From Hydrogenimonas urashimensis (GTDB lineage: Bacteria > Campylobacterota > Campylobacteria > Campylobacterales > Hydrogenimonadaceae): a stretch of 64,000 nucleotides of DNA. The notes below the pieces were generated by a model. The model was not told where the DNA came from. It saw nothing but the letters and a program-made list of their open reading frames with translations, and did not search any database. The translations under genes were made by a program, and so were the position numbers. The stretch spans positions 124,001 through 188,000 of the forward strand of contig NZ_AP023212.1 of the NCBI RefSeq assembly GCF_016593255.1, written 5' to 3'. Positions 8,131 to 17,739 of this stretch are shown piece after piece. How positions within the stretch are numbered: position 1 is the stretch's first letter; each line of letters opens with the position of its first letter.

Positions 8131-10533
8131 ATGGCCACGGAACCTTTGGGTATCGATACGATCGATCACCGGTGCGACCCGGATATCTTTGGATTTGAGA
8201 CAACAAAAGATGTCGAAGCGGCATTCGCCCCGATAGGGCAGGAGCGGGCGATACGGTCGCTGGAGTTCGAACCCGTTTCGGCCGCCAACCGCTACAATGT
8301 CTATGTCATGGGCCCGGGCGGGCTCGGGAAACACGAATTTGTTGAAAAGATTCTGCAGGAGAAGGCCCGGTCGAAAAAGACCCCCCGCGATATCTGCTAT
8401 GTCAACAATTTCGATGAGCCCAACAAACCCGTCGCAGTCGAATTGGAGCCCGGACTTGCCAAAACTTTCAGAAGCGATATCGAAAAACTTGTCGAAAATC
8501 TGAAAAATGCCATTCCCGCCGCTTTCGAGAGCGACGCCTATCATGCCCAGCGGAAAAGGATCGACGAGCGGTTCAAAAACCGAAGCGAAGAGGTCTACAA
8601 GAGCATCGAAGAGGAGGCCAAATCGATGGGCATGGCGATGCTCAGGACTCCCGCCGGTATCGTGTTCGTCCCCCACAAAGAGAATGGCGAACTGATGAAT
8701 CCCAAAGAGTTCCAGGCGCTTCCCCCCGAAGTGCGTGAAGAGATGGAACGCCGTGTGGATCTGCTCAACGAGCATTTGGGGGAGGCAACGCGGGAACTGA
8801 TGCTGTTTCGCAAAGAGCTTTTCGAAAAGATCAAAGAGCTCAACATAGAGACGACGAAAATGGTAGCCGGCGATATGATCGAGACGATCAAAAAGCGCTA
8901 TGAAGCGTATGAAAAAGTACAGAGTTATCTGGAAGCTTTTGAAAAGGATGTCGTGGAGAATGTCCAGGACTTTCTTTTCAAAGAGGAGCAGATGGCGGGT
9001 GTGCCGCAGCCGTTCGTTCCCCTCTTCCGTCCCTCTTTCACCCGGTACGAAGTCAATATCCTCGTCTCTCACGACATGAAAAAGGGCGCCCCGGTCATCT
9101 ATGAAGACAATCCCTCCTACGAAAATATCGTGGGACGCATCGAGCATATCGCGCAGATGGGCACACTCATCACCGACTTCACGCTGATCAGGCCCGGATC
9201 GCTCCACAAAGCCAGGGGCGGGTATCTGATCATCGATGCCCGGAAGATACTGGTCGAACCTTTCGCCTGGGAGACGCTGAAAAGGGCACTGATGTCGGAA
9301 AAGATCAAGATCGTTCCGAAAGAGAGGATGATCGGGCTCATCAGCACGTTGACACTGGAGCCGGAACCGGTGCCTCTTGACATCAAGGTGGTGCTCGTGG
9401 GCAGTCGGCTGCTCTACTACCTGCTGTACAATCTCGACCCCGATTTCAAGGGTCTTTTCAATATAAACGCCGATTTCGACGAGATTTACGACAGAGACGA
9501 CGAGTCTTTGCGGCTCTACGCGTCGCTGATCGCTTCGATCGCCAGAAAAGGGCGCCTGAACCCGCTGACGAAAAGAGGTGTGGCCCGGACCATCGACTAC
9601 AGCTCCCGCCTGGCCGAAGATGCCAGGAAACTCTCGCTTGAAATCAAGAAAATCACCAATATGCTGGAACAGGCCGACTATTTCGCCCGAAAGAGAGGGA
9701 GCGAAGTGATCGATGACATCGACATCGACACGGCGATCGAGGAGATCGAATACCGCAGCGGCCGGATCAAAGAGCGGATTCTTGAAGAGTTCGAGCGGGG
9801 GATCGTGAAGATCGATATCGAGGGGGCGAAAAGGGGCCAGGTCAACGGTCTTAGCGTCATCGATCTGGGTGAGATCTTCTATGGCAAGCCTGTTAGGATC
9901 ACGGCGGTCGCCCGTATGGGCAAGGGCGAAGTGATCGATATCGAAAAAGAGTCGGAACTGGGGGGTAAGATTTTTTCCAAGAGCATCATGATCGTGACCG
10001 GCTTTCTCAAAGGCCGTTACGTGCCGGATATGCCCCTGACACTCACCGCCTCCTTGGTATTCGAACAGAGCTACAGCGGGGTGGAAGGAGACAGTGCCTC
10101 CCTTGCCGAGACCTGTGCGCTCCTCTCGGCGATCGCGCAGGTGCCGATCAGACAGAACATCGCGATCACCGGTTCCATGAGCCAGAAGGGCGACGCCCAG
10201 GCGATCGGAGGTGTCAACGAGAAGATCGAGGGATTTTTCGAAGTGTGCAAACTCAAAGGGCTGACAGGAGATCAGGGGGTCATCATACCCAAATCGAACA
10301 TCGATCATCTGATGCTCAAAAAAGAGGTGCTCGACGCGATCGGGAGGGGAGAGTTCCACCTCTATGCCGTCGAAAACATCGACGAGGCGATCGAAATTTT
10401 AACCAACCTGCCGGCCGGTAAAAGGGGCGATGACGGAAAGTTTTCCAAAGGGAGTGTCAACCGCCTCGTGGAGGATAAACTGACGGAGTTTGCAAAAAAA
10501 GCCAAAGAGATCATGCGCGGAAGCACCAAATAA
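8131..10533 (+). CDS. Lon-like ATP-dependent protease (AAA_32/LonB-LID type)
   Basis: An 800-residue cytoplasmic protease of the S16 family. The N-terminal AAA part has a Walker A GPGGLGK near residue 62 and a Walker B-like GGYLIID around residue 367. The C-terminal Lon domain carries the Ser-Lys dyad: Ser655 in EGDSASL and Lys698 in NEKIEGFF. Architecture and length match the YcbZ/LonH-type Lon protease family proteins, not classical Lon, because the N-terminal Lon substrate domain is missing and a helical lid domain interrupts the ATPase. Substrates are not known. A 130-base gap precedes it; the menaquinone decarboxylase follows after 22 bases. Confidence 0.9.
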   Translation: MATEPLGIDTIDHRCDPDIFGFETTKDVEAAFAPIGQERAIRSLEFEPVSAANRYNVYVMGPGGLGKHEFVEKILQEKARSKKTPRDICYVNNFDEPNKPVAVELEPGLAKTFRSDIEKLVENLKNAIPAAFESDAYHAQRKRIDERFKNRSEEVYKSIEEEAKSMGMAMLRTPAGIVFVPHKENGELMNPKEFQALPPEVREEMERRVDLLNEHLGEATRELMLFRKELFEKIKELNIETTKMVAGDMIETIKKRYEAYEKVQSYLEAFEKDVVENVQDFLFKEEQMAGVPQPFVPLFRPSFTRYEVNILVSHDMKKGAPVIYEDNPSYENIVGRIEHIAQMGTLITDFTLIRPGSLHKARGGYLIIDARKILVEPFAWETLKRALMSEKIKIVPKERMIGLISTLTLEPEPVPLDIKVVLVGSRLLYYLLYNLDPDFKGLFNINADFDEIYDRDDESLRLYASLIASIARKGRLNPLTKRGVARTIDYSSRLAEDARKLSLEIKKITNMLEQADYFARKRGSEVIDDIDIDTAIEEIEYRSGRIKERILEEFERGIVKIDIEGAKRGQVNGLSVIDLGEIFYGKPVRITAVARMGKGEVIDIEKESELGGKIFSKSIMIVTGFLKGRYVPDMPLTLTASLVFEQSYSGVEGDSASLAETCALLSAIAQVPIRQNIAITGSMSQKGDAQAIGGVNEKIEGFFEVCKLKGLTGDQGVIIPKSNIDHLMLKKEVLDAIGRGEFHLYAVENIDEAIEILTNLPAGKRGDDGKFSKGSVNRLVEDKLTEFAKKAKEIMRGSTK

Positions 10534-10555
10534 CCATCGAAAGGAAAGAGATACC

Positions 10556-12379
10556 ATGGCGAATCTGCAGGCTTGGCTGGAGAGGCTGAAAAACGAAGGC
10601 GATCTGAAAATCATCGATGAACCGGTCGATGTCGATCTGGAGATGGCGCATATCGCGTATGCGGAGGTCAAAAAAACCGATTCCAAAGTCTTGCTTTTCA
10701 CCAAACCGGTCAACAGGAAAAAAGGAATCGAATATCCGATGCCCGTGGTCATGAACATGTTCGCCGATTTTGGCGTAACCGAAAAGATCTTCGGCCGCCA
10801 TCCCGATGCCATCGCCGCGGAAATCGAAGAGCTTCTGCACATGAAACCGCCGCAGGGTTTCAGGGAAAAACTCTCGCTCATTCCCAAACTTTTCGCTCTC
10901 AAAAACGTCTTTCCCAAGCGTATGAAGCAAAAAGGTCTCTGCCAGCAGATCGTCAAAACCGGCCCCGAGGCGGATCTGGACGAACTCCCGATCCTCAAGA
11001 CATGGAGCGAAGATGGCGGCCCCTTCATCACGATGGGGCAGGTCTATACCCGTTCGCTGGACGGCAAGATGCAGAATCTCGGAATGTACCGACTGCAACA
11101 GTATTCAAAAAACCGCCTCGGCATGCACTGGCAGATTCACAAGGATGCCAGCCACTTCTTCGATCAGTACAAAGAGGCGGGCAAAAAGATGCCAGTCACC
11201 GTCGCGATCGGCGGCGACCCGCTCTATATCTGGTGCGGCCAGGCACCGCTCCCCCACGGCATGTTCGAGCTTCTTCTGTATGGCTTCGTGCGCAACGAGA
11301 ATGCGCGGCTAATCAAGTCCATTACCAACGATATCTGGATACCCGAAGATGTCGATATCGTCATCGAAGGGGAGGTCGACCCCGCCGAAACACAGATCGA
11401 GGGACCTTTCGGCGACCATACCGGCTACTACACCCTCAAAGAGCCGTACCCTGTCATGACGGTTACGGCGGTCACGATGAAAGAGAATCCCATCTATCAG
11501 GCCACGGTCGTCGGTAAGCCGCCGCTGGAGGACAAATATATGGGATGGGGCACCGAGCGCATCTTTCTGCCGCTGCTAAAGACCACCACTCCCGATCTGA
11601 TCGACTACCATATGCCCGAAAATGGGGTGTTCCACAATCTTATACTGGCACAGATGGAGACACATTACAAAGGGCATGCCAAACAGTTCATGCACGCCTT
11701 CTGGGGGGTGGGACAGATGAGCTTTGTCAAGCATGCCGTTTTCGTCGGGAAGGATGCGCCGAAACTGACCGACTACGAAACCGTCACCGATTACATACTC
11801 AACCGCGTCGCCCCCGAAAAGGTGCTCATCACCGAAGGGATCGTCGACGCCCTCGACCACTCCAGTCCCGAAGCGCTGGTTGGCGGCAAGCTGGGGCTCG
11901 ACTGCACCGGTGAAGAGGTGGCCAACGGTGTCGACGAACCCATCGACGACGAAAGGCTTCTTGAGGCACTCCGGACCATCGATCCCAACATCGTGGCGAT
12001 CAGACAGTATGCCACCCATACCAAAAACCCCGTTACGGTCATCGCCTACCGGAAAGAGCGGTGTGTCCAGTCGCTTTTCGACGATATCGAAGGACTCCAC
12101 CGGCACATCAGAATCGTCGCGGTGGTCGATGCCGAAGCGAACGATGTCGACAACCCCTACATGCTCGTCTGGCGCATCGCCAACAACATTGACGCCCAGC
12201 GCGATGTCCGGCTGAAACCCTTCATCATGCTCGATGCGACCAACAAAAACGAACTCGACGGCTATGGGAGAGAATGGCCCGGAGATGTCTACTGCGATCC
12301 GGAGGTGCTGAAATCACTGCAGGAGCGGGGACTGCTCGACATCGATGATGCTTTTGCTAAGAAATTTCAGCTGATATAA
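10556..12379 (+). CDS. UbiD-family menaquinone biosynthesis decarboxylase
   Basis: This 607-residue enzyme belongs to the prenylated-FMN UbiD decarboxylases, in the subgroup used late in the futalosine menaquinone pathway of Campylobacterota (MqnL-type). Typical UbiD stretches are present: MGQVYTRSLDGKMQNLGMYRLQ around residue 160, KNRLGMHWQIHKD, and GPFGDHTGYYTLKEPYPV near 280, which belongs to the metal and cofactor region. The ATG at 10556 follows AAGGAAAGAG and is preferred to an in-frame start at 10490 inside the protease gene. It works with a UbiX prenyltransferase, which is not in this window. It converges on the lipoprotein gene with only 12 bases between stops. Confidence 0.9.
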   Translation: MANLQAWLERLKNEGDLKIIDEPVDVDLEMAHIAYAEVKKTDSKVLLFTKPVNRKKGIEYPMPVVMNMFADFGVTEKIFGRHPDAIAAEIEELLHMKPPQGFREKLSLIPKLFALKNVFPKRMKQKGLCQQIVKTGPEADLDELPILKTWSEDGGPFITMGQVYTRSLDGKMQNLGMYRLQQYSKNRLGMHWQIHKDASHFFDQYKEAGKKMPVTVAIGGDPLYIWCGQAPLPHGMFELLLYGFVRNENARLIKSITNDIWIPEDVDIVIEGEVDPAETQIEGPFGDHTGYYTLKEPYPVMTVTAVTMKENPIYQATVVGKPPLEDKYMGWGTERIFLPLLKTTTPDLIDYHMPENGVFHNLILAQMETHYKGHAKQFMHAFWGVGQMSFVKHAVFVGKDAPKLTDYETVTDYILNRVAPEKVLITEGIVDALDHSSPEALVGGKLGLDCTGEEVANGVDEPIDDERLLEALRTIDPNIVAIRQYATHTKNPVTVIAYRKERCVQSLFDDIEGLHRHIRIVAVVDAEANDVDNPYMLVWRIANNIDAQRDVRLKPFIMLDATNKNELDGYGREWPGDVYCDPEVLKSLQERGLLDIDDAFAKKFQLI

Positions 12380-12391
12380 CCGCTCTCCCTG

Positions 12392-12979
12392 CTACGGTCG
12401 GATGGTTGCCACCCAGCCGACCAGATCTTTCGTGATGGCATCCAACGCTTCGTTGAACGCTTTGACACCGCCTTCGGCATCGTCAGTCGGCGCAGGCGTT
12501 TCGGCCGTGAAAATTCTTGAGACACTCTTTTTGTCGCTGTGAAAAGTCGCAAGAAGACGGACAGTGGCAGTGGATGGACCCTTTGAGGAAAAATCCTGGC
12601 AGAAGGCGAGCAGTTGAATCTGCAGCATGGCTTCGGGCCGAAGGGACGAAAGGCCGTCGGATACGGTTTGGGCGATATTCGCCTCTTTAAAAGCCGTCAG
12701 CAGTTTGTTCTGCAGCATTGTGCCCACCGTGTCGTACCAGATGCTGTAGGCGTAGGGCTGAAGCCGGTAGTTTTTCGTCAGGTAGTAGATGTTCCGCGTG
12801 GCGGTCGTTCGGCCGTTTTGTTTGACGAGAATCTCCAAGGTGCGCCAGACGGGTTTTTCAAGGGCCCTTTTTTCCAGACCCGGCGTTTCGGGTGCAATGG
12901 TGTAGCTCTGTGCGGGGGGAACCTCTTTGACGGCACATCCGCCGAGCAGCAGGAGAATAAGGGGTATGAAAAATTTCAT
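12392..12979 (-). CDS. ABC transporter auxiliary lipoprotein (Mla/Pqi-type)
   Basis: A 195-residue lipoprotein: signal peptide ending in the lipobox LLLGGC (Cys15), then a mature domain of the ABC-type transport auxiliary family (PqiC/DUF330-like), with the marker opening P-x-Q-x-Y-x-I near residues 22-27. It probably sits on the inner face of the outer membrane and passes or receives lipids from the MCE protein. It is the last gene of the four-gene minus-strand operon and overlaps the MCE gene by 4 bases. Confidence 0.85.
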   Translation of the reverse strand: MKFFIPLILLLLGGCAVKEVPPAQSYTIAPETPGLEKRALEKPVWRTLEILVKQNGRTTATRNIYYLTKNYRLQPYAYSIWYDTVGTMLQNKLLTAFKEANIAQTVSDGLSSLRPEAMLQIQLLAFCQDFSSKGPSTATVRLLATFHSDKKSVSRIFTAETPAPTDDAEGGVKAFNEALDAITKDLVGWVATIRP

Positions 12980-13950
12980 CGATTGCTCCTTTCGCCGGGT
13001 CCAAGAAGGGGGCGGGACTCTTTGAAGAGGAGGTCCCTCGGGCTCTGGCGGAGTTGCCCGATTTCCTCCTCAAGCTCATACAGAAGCGACTGGGTCGTTT
13101 CCAAAAGGGCGTCGGCACGGGTGATGGTGGGGTTGAGCATGCTTTGAAAATCGAATTGGCCCTCGTCGAGATGTCGCGTGAAGGTATCGCTCATCCGCCT
13201 GAATGCCTCGGCACTTTCCTGGATGGCACGCATGGTACGGTTGCCGTCGTCCGTAAGCTTCAAAGCGGCCGCTTTGACGGCATCGGAGGCTTCATAGAGT
13301 TTTTCGAGTCTTTCCGATGCATCGGCGAGATTCTGCAGGAGACGCCGGATGTTTCGGGTGTTCCTTTCGCTGATAAGACTTTTGAGCCGGCGGGTCGAGG
13401 CGTCGAGATTGGCGACAATGCCGTTGAGGTGTTCGATGGTATCTTCGCTCAGTATTTTGTTGATGCGTTCGAAGGCGTCCGCCATATTGACCGCCACTTT
13501 GGGCAGGGCGTCGCCCAGTTTGGTCAAGGCGGAGGGTTTGGAAGGTATGATGGGAATTCTGCCTTTTTCCATCTCAATCGGTTTCGCTCCCGCCCGTCCT
13601 CCGCTGATGTCGACATAGGCGATACCGGTGACCCCTTCGAGTTTGAGCTGGGTGTACATTCCCTCGCGCACGACGAAATCGGCCGGAAGGCGGAGCGTGA
13701 GGCGGATGCGTGTCGGATCGTTGGAGTTGATGTGGATGTCGCTCACCTTGCCGATTTCGACTCCCATGAATTTAACAGCCCCGTTTTTGGGAAGCCCCGA
13801 AACCGATTCGAACATGTAGGTATAGTAATCCCTGTAAATCTTTTTCCGCTCGCTGAATTTGCCCATCCACAGGGCGAAAAAGACCGCCCCGGCGGCCAAC
13901 AGCAGAACGAAGAGACCGACAAGGGTGTAACTGGGTCTGCTTTCCATCAC
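12976..13950 (-). CDS. mlaD: MCE-domain protein, MlaD-like
   Basis: A 324-residue periplasmic protein anchored by one N-terminal membrane helix (residues 8-29). The single MCE domain spans roughly residues 38-115, including VSGLPKNGAVKFMGVEIGKVSDI and the LKLEGVTGIAYVDISGG stretch that lines the lipid pore. A long helical, coiled-coil C-terminus (residues 150-320) is expected to form a hexameric tunnel extension. It binds phospholipid in an Mla-type retrograde or anterograde system with the permease and ATPase upstream. Overlaps both neighbours by 4 bases. Confidence 0.9.
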   Translation of the reverse strand: MMESRPSYTLVGLFVLLLAAGAVFFALWMGKFSERKKIYRDYYTYMFESVSGLPKNGAVKFMGVEIGKVSDIHINSNDPTRIRLTLRLPADFVVREGMYTQLKLEGVTGIAYVDISGGRAGAKPIEMEKGRIPIIPSKPSALTKLGDALPKVAVNMADAFERINKILSEDTIEHLNGIVANLDASTRRLKSLISERNTRNIRRLLQNLADASERLEKLYEASDAVKAAALKLTDDGNRTMRAIQESAEAFRRMSDTFTRHLDEGQFDFQSMLNPTITRADALLETTQSLLYELEEEIGQLRQSPRDLLFKESRPLLGPGERSNR

Positions 13951-14753
13951 GACTCCTCTGTTGCATTGGAATATATCGGCATTTTTTCATGCAGCATCGC
14001 TTCGATACGGACTCTGGCCCGGTTTCCGCCGAAGAAGCGGTGTATGAAAGGGTGGCCGCTTTTGAGAATTTCCGTCAGCTTTCCTTCGGCCACGACCTTG
14101 TGGTCGGCCAGAACCGCCATGCGGTCGACGACGTTGAAAATGGTGTCGATATCGTGGGTGACCATGACGATTGTCAATCCCAGCAGTTTGCGAAGTTCGG
14201 TGATGAGGTTGTCGAACGCTTCGGCGCTCACGGGGTCCAGGCCCGAAGTGGGTTCATCCAGAAACAGAAGTTTCGGGTCCATGACCAGGGCCCGGGCAAG
14301 ACCCGCCCGTTTGATCATCCCGCCACTGAGTTCTGCGGGGTAGAGTTTTCCGACATCCGGTGCCAATCCCACCATCTCGAGCTTCGAGAGCACGATCTTT
14401 TCGATCAAAGATTCCGAAAGCGTGGTGTATTCACGCAGCCAGACGGCGATATTGTCGGCGACGGTCAGCGAGGTGAAGAGCGCGCCGAACTGGAAGAGGA
14501 CTCCCCATGAGGCGCGGAGCCTGTGGGCGTCGGCATCGGATATGTTGAGTACATCATAGCCCAGCACTTTCACCTGCCCGGCAGTGGGCCGCAGTAGCAT
14601 GATCATCTCCCGCAGCAGTGTCGTCTTGCCCGAACCACTGCCGCCCAGCAGGCCGTAAATCTCCCCTTCGTAGACGGTGATGTTCACGTCGTCGTGTACC
14701 ACCTTTTCGCCGAAGCGGGTACGGATATGACGCATTTCTATTAGAGGCTTCAT
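13947..14753 (-). CDS. mlaF: ABC transporter ATP-binding protein, MlaF-like
   Basis: A 268-residue ATPase with Walker A GGSGSGKTTL (about residues 37-46), Q-loop region, signature AELSGGMIKRAGLARAL, Walker B LLFLDEPTSGLD and the H-loop VMVTHD. The SGGM signature variant followed by a C-terminal extension is usual for the MlaF/Mkl subfamily that drives MCE lipid transporters. It couples ATP hydrolysis to the MlaE-type permease encoded next to it. Overlaps both neighbours by 4 bases in one operon. Confidence 0.93.
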   Translation of the reverse strand: MKPLIEMRHIRTRFGEKVVHDDVNITVYEGEIYGLLGGSGSGKTTLLREMIMLLRPTAGQVKVLGYDVLNISDADAHRLRASWGVLFQFGALFTSLTVADNIAVWLREYTTLSESLIEKIVLSKLEMVGLAPDVGKLYPAELSGGMIKRAGLARALVMDPKLLFLDEPTSGLDPVSAEAFDNLITELRKLLGLTIVMVTHDIDTIFNVVDRMAVLADHKVVAEGKLTEILKSGHPFIHRFFGGNRARVRIEAMLHEKMPIYSNATEES

Positions 14754-15886
14754 ATGCCAAGCTCCGTGAAAATGACCGAAAAGAGGGCATCGACCGCGAC
14801 GACAAGAAAGATGGCGTTGACGACGCTCATGGTGGTGTAGCGGCCGATGCTTTCGGTGGTTCCGGAGACTTCAAAACCCCGAAAACAGCCGATGGCGGCG
14901 ATGATGAAAGCGAAAAAGGGGGCTTTGAAAATGCCGACGATGTAGTGTTTGACATCCACGGCATTCTGGAGACGGTCGAGAAACTGCACCGAATTGATGC
15001 CCAGCTGCGATTTGGCGATGATCATCCCGGCATAGATACTGATGATATCGGCGAAAAAGATAAGCAGCGGGAGCGCGACGATCATGGCGAAGATGCGGGG
15101 CAGGACGACGAAACGGAAAATCTCGAACCCCATCGTCTTCATCGCGTCGATCTCTTCGGTGATCTTCATCACCCCGATCTGCGCCGTGTAGGCCGAGCCG
15201 CTGCGTCCCGCGACGATGATGGCGGTGATGAGCGGTGCCAGTTCCCGCGGAATGGAGATGCCGATCATGTCGACGATAAAGATGTTGGCGCCGTATTTTT
15301 CCAGTTGTACGGCACTCTGGTAAGCCACGACGATTCCGACCAGAAAGGAGCTGAGCGCCACGATGGGCAGGGCTGTCACCCCCGCTTTGTAGATGTTGGA
15401 GGAGGTCTCCTTGAAGCGGATGGACGAAGGATGAAGGATGCTTCTGAATATGGCCGCCGATGTTTCGCCCAGAAAGTTGAGAAAACGAATGAAATCCATG
15501 ACAACGGTGACGGCGCTTGCGCCGACACGGTTCAGGAAATCGGAAAACAGAACAAAGGCTCTTGTTTCGGCTTTGGGAACAGGACGGCTGTAGCGTTTGA
15601 CCAACCGGTACATGCGGCAGAACTCTCTGGGGACGCGGCGTACTTCGAGCGGGAGAGTTTTGCCGAGTTCTTCGCGGATGGCGATGAAAAATATCATACC
15701 CCCCGTATCGACACTGCGAACGCCCGAAAGGTCGAAAACGACGCGTTTTGACTTTCTGATGCGGGGCAGCAGCGCACGGTAGGAGGCTTCGATTTCGTCG
15801 AGCCGGTCGATTCGCCACTCTCCCGACAATCTGACGAGAGTGCAATCCTCTGTGTTTTCGAGTTGGAAAAAAGTTTCACTGTCCAT
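14750..15886 (-). CDS. mlaE: MlaE-type permease fused to an N-terminal STAS domain
   Basis: A 378-residue inner membrane permease. The first 110 residues form a STAS-like domain (FDLSGVRSVDTGGMIFF is its core strand-helix), the job done by separate MlaB in E. coli. Five or so membrane spans follow, with the MlaE hallmark SFLVGIVVAYQSAVQLEKYGA and RELAPLITAIIVAGRSGSAYTAQIG. I chose the ATG at 15886 over an in-frame TTG at 15904, as neither has a clear Shine-Dalgarno and ATG is more usual. It is the first gene of the mla operon, so the promoter should lie in 15890-16060. Confidence 0.9.
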   Translation of the reverse strand: MDSETFFQLENTEDCTLVRLSGEWRIDRLDEIEASYRALLPRIRKSKRVVFDLSGVRSVDTGGMIFFIAIREELGKTLPLEVRRVPREFCRMYRLVKRYSRPVPKAETRAFVLFSDFLNRVGASAVTVVMDFIRFLNFLGETSAAIFRSILHPSSIRFKETSSNIYKAGVTALPIVALSSFLVGIVVAYQSAVQLEKYGANIFIVDMIGISIPRELAPLITAIIVAGRSGSAYTAQIGVMKITEEIDAMKTMGFEIFRFVVLPRIFAMIVALPLLIFFADIISIYAGMIIAKSQLGINSVQFLDRLQNAVDVKHYIVGIFKAPFFAFIIAAIGCFRGFEVSGTTESIGRYTTMSVVNAIFLVVAVDALFSVIFTELGI

Positions 15887-16088
15887 ACCGATGATTTTAG
15901 CCAAGCCGATATTAAAGGGATGTTACGCAATGGCGGGTGACGGAAAAGAGGAAGGGTGCTTTGTCGCATCTTGTTTTCTCCTCCCACAATACCCGGTCAC
16001 TCTCTGCCGACCCCGATGGCTCTAAACCTGATTTTAATCAACGAAAAGATAGAATAAATAAAATTTTTTGGATTTTTTGGAGAATTTA

Positions 16089-16337
16089 TTGAGAGTCGAT
16101 AAATATTTGAGCAGTGTCAATCTCGTCAAGCGGCGTACGATCGCCCAGGATATGGTAAAAAGCGGGGTCGTTTTCATCAACGGGGTGCAGGCGAAGCCGA
16201 GCAAAGAGGTAAAGGTGGGCGACACGATCGAAATTCGCTATCTCAAAGGAGCGAGACGGTACAAAGTGCTCAAGATACCGACGACCAAATCGATTCCAAA
16301 AAGTGCGAAAGATGACTATGTCCAGGAGCTTGCATGA
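16089..16337 (+). CDS. S4-domain RNA-binding protein
   Basis: An 82-residue protein made almost entirely of an S4 fold: RVDKYLSSVNLVKRRTIAQDMVKSG, then VFINGVQAKPSKEVKVGD. It resembles the small HslR/RqcP-type S4 proteins that bind stalled 50S subunits or tRNA-nascent chain complexes. The start is taken as the TTG at 16089, six bases after GGAG and matching the usual start at the R-V-D-K motif. A TTG further up (16068) lacks a ribosome site. It overlaps trpD by 4 bases. Confidence 0.82.
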   Translation: MRVDKYLSSVNLVKRRTIAQDMVKSGVVFINGVQAKPSKEVKVGDTIEIRYLKGARRYKVLKIPTTKSIPKSAKDDYVQELA

Positions 16338-17317
16338 CATACGACGAAGCCAAGACGGTATTCGAACGCCTTTTCCTCGGATTGATGGACGAAGAGGAAG
16401 CGAAAAAGATTCTGATAGAGATGGCCGAGCGTGGTGAGACCACTGACGAGATTGCGGCGGCGGCGGAGGTGATGCGGGCCCATTCGGTGAAGCTGCCGGT
16501 TCCCGAGGATCTTCGGATCAAACTGATCGACAACTGCGGCACGGGTGGCGACAAGAGCGGCACTTTCAACATTTCGTCGACTGTCTCGCTTCTTCTGGCC
16601 GGGGCGGGATGCTACGTGGCCAAACACGGCAACCGCTCCATCACCAGCAGATCGGGAAGTGCCGACATGCTCGAGGCGCTGGGCATCAGGCTCGATCTCT
16701 CTCCCGAAAAGCAGGTGCAGATGCTGCAGGAGTGCGGTTTTACCTTCATCTTCGCCATCTATCACCATCCGGCGATGAAGTTCGTCATGCCGATTCGCAA
16801 ATCGATCTCTCACCGAACCATTTTCAACATATTGGGACCTCTCAGCAATCCGGCCGGTGTGCAAAAGCAGTTCATCGGTGTTTTCGACCCCGCTTTCGTA
16901 CCCAAAATCGCCAAAGCGCTCAAGAGGCTCGGCTCGAAACGGGCGATGGTCGTCAGCAGTCGGGACGGTCTGGATGAAATTTCGCTCGGGGCGCCGACGG
17001 ATACCGCATTTTTGGATCAGGGGCATCTGGAACTGCGCACCATCGATCCTGTCGAGTACGGCATCGGCCATGCGCCGCTGGAAGCCGTTGCGGGGGGAGA
17101 CGCGCAGGAGAACGCGCGAACAGCACGGGAGATTCTCACGGGCAAGTTGCAGGGGCCCAAACGGGATATCGTGCTGATCAACGCGGCAGGAGCGCTCGTC
17201 GTGGACGGCAAAGCGCGCGATATCGGCGAAGGATTGGCTCTGGCCAGAGAAACCATCGATTCAGGAAGGGCCGCCGAGGCGCTCGAGAAGATCATCCGGG
17301 TCTCCAACGCTTTATGA
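16334..17317 (+). CDS. trpD: Anthranilate phosphoribosyltransferase
   Basis: TrpD moves the phosphoribosyl group of PRPP to anthranilate, the second step of tryptophan synthesis. The 327-residue protein has the PRPP-binding glycine loop DNCGTGGDKSGTFNIST-like (about residues 58-74), the KHGNRS motif near residue 98 and a metal-binding Asp-Glu pair (SRDGLDE near residue 215). It stands alone rather than in a trp operon, squeezed between an S4 gene and tsaE with 4-base overlaps at both ends. Confidence 0.93.
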   Translation: MTYDEAKTVFERLFLGLMDEEEAKKILIEMAERGETTDEIAAAAEVMRAHSVKLPVPEDLRIKLIDNCGTGGDKSGTFNISSTVSLLLAGAGCYVAKHGNRSITSRSGSADMLEALGIRLDLSPEKQVQMLQECGFTFIFAIYHHPAMKFVMPIRKSISHRTIFNILGPLSNPAGVQKQFIGVFDPAFVPKIAKALKRLGSKRAMVVSSRDGLDEISLGAPTDTAFLDQGHLELRTIDPVEYGIGHAPLEAVAGGDAQENARTAREILTGKLQGPKRDIVLINAAGALVVDGKARDIGEGLALARETIDSGRAAEALEKIIRVSNAL

Positions 17318-17739
17318 AAGAAGCGGAAGTCATAGAAGCGCCGCTGGAGAAGATCGACAGCGTCGCCCGAAAGATCGCAAAGAGGCTTCCAGAGCATGCG
17401 ATCGTGTTTTTGCGGGGTGATCTCGCCGCTGGAAAGACGACGCTTGTCAGGGCGCTTGCCAAAATAAGGGGGTACGGGGAGGCGGTCACCTCTCCGACCT
17501 TTTCGATCCAGCAGATATACGGAAAAGATCTTTTCCACTACGACCTCTATCAGTGCCCTAACGAGAAATTTCTCGCCATGGGGCTTCTGGAGAGTCTGGA
17601 AGAGCCGGGATGGCACCTGATCGAGTGGGGAGACGAAAATCTGGAAAACTATTTGAAAGCGCACGGTTTCAGTACGGTCGTCATAGAGATCGAACCGACG
17701 GAGAGCGGACGCCGATACAGGATAAGCGCCGATGCATAG
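17314..17739 (+). CDS. tsaE: tRNA threonylcarbamoyladenosine biosynthesis ATPase TsaE
   Basis: A 141-residue P-loop ATPase that helps TsaB/TsaD form threonylcarbamoyl-A37 on ANN-decoding tRNAs. The Walker A is GDLAAGKTTL near residue 36, followed by the family-specific TSPTFSIQQIY and FHYDLYQ motifs, and a later IEWGD. Length is typical. It overlaps trpD by 4 and lptB by 8 bases, so all are likely on one transcript. Confidence 0.92.
   Translation: MKEAEVIEAPLEKIDSVARKIAKRLPEHAIVFLRGDLAAGKTTLVRALAKIRGYGEAVTSPTFSIQQIYGKDLFHYDLYQCPNEKFLAMGLLESLEEPGWHLIEWGDENLENYLKAHGFSTVVIEIEPTESGRRYRISADA

Noticed and set aside
8044-10359. 771-codon open frame antisense to the Lon-like protease
   Set aside because: The sense strand encodes a clear protease with intact catalytic residues; the antisense product has no family features.
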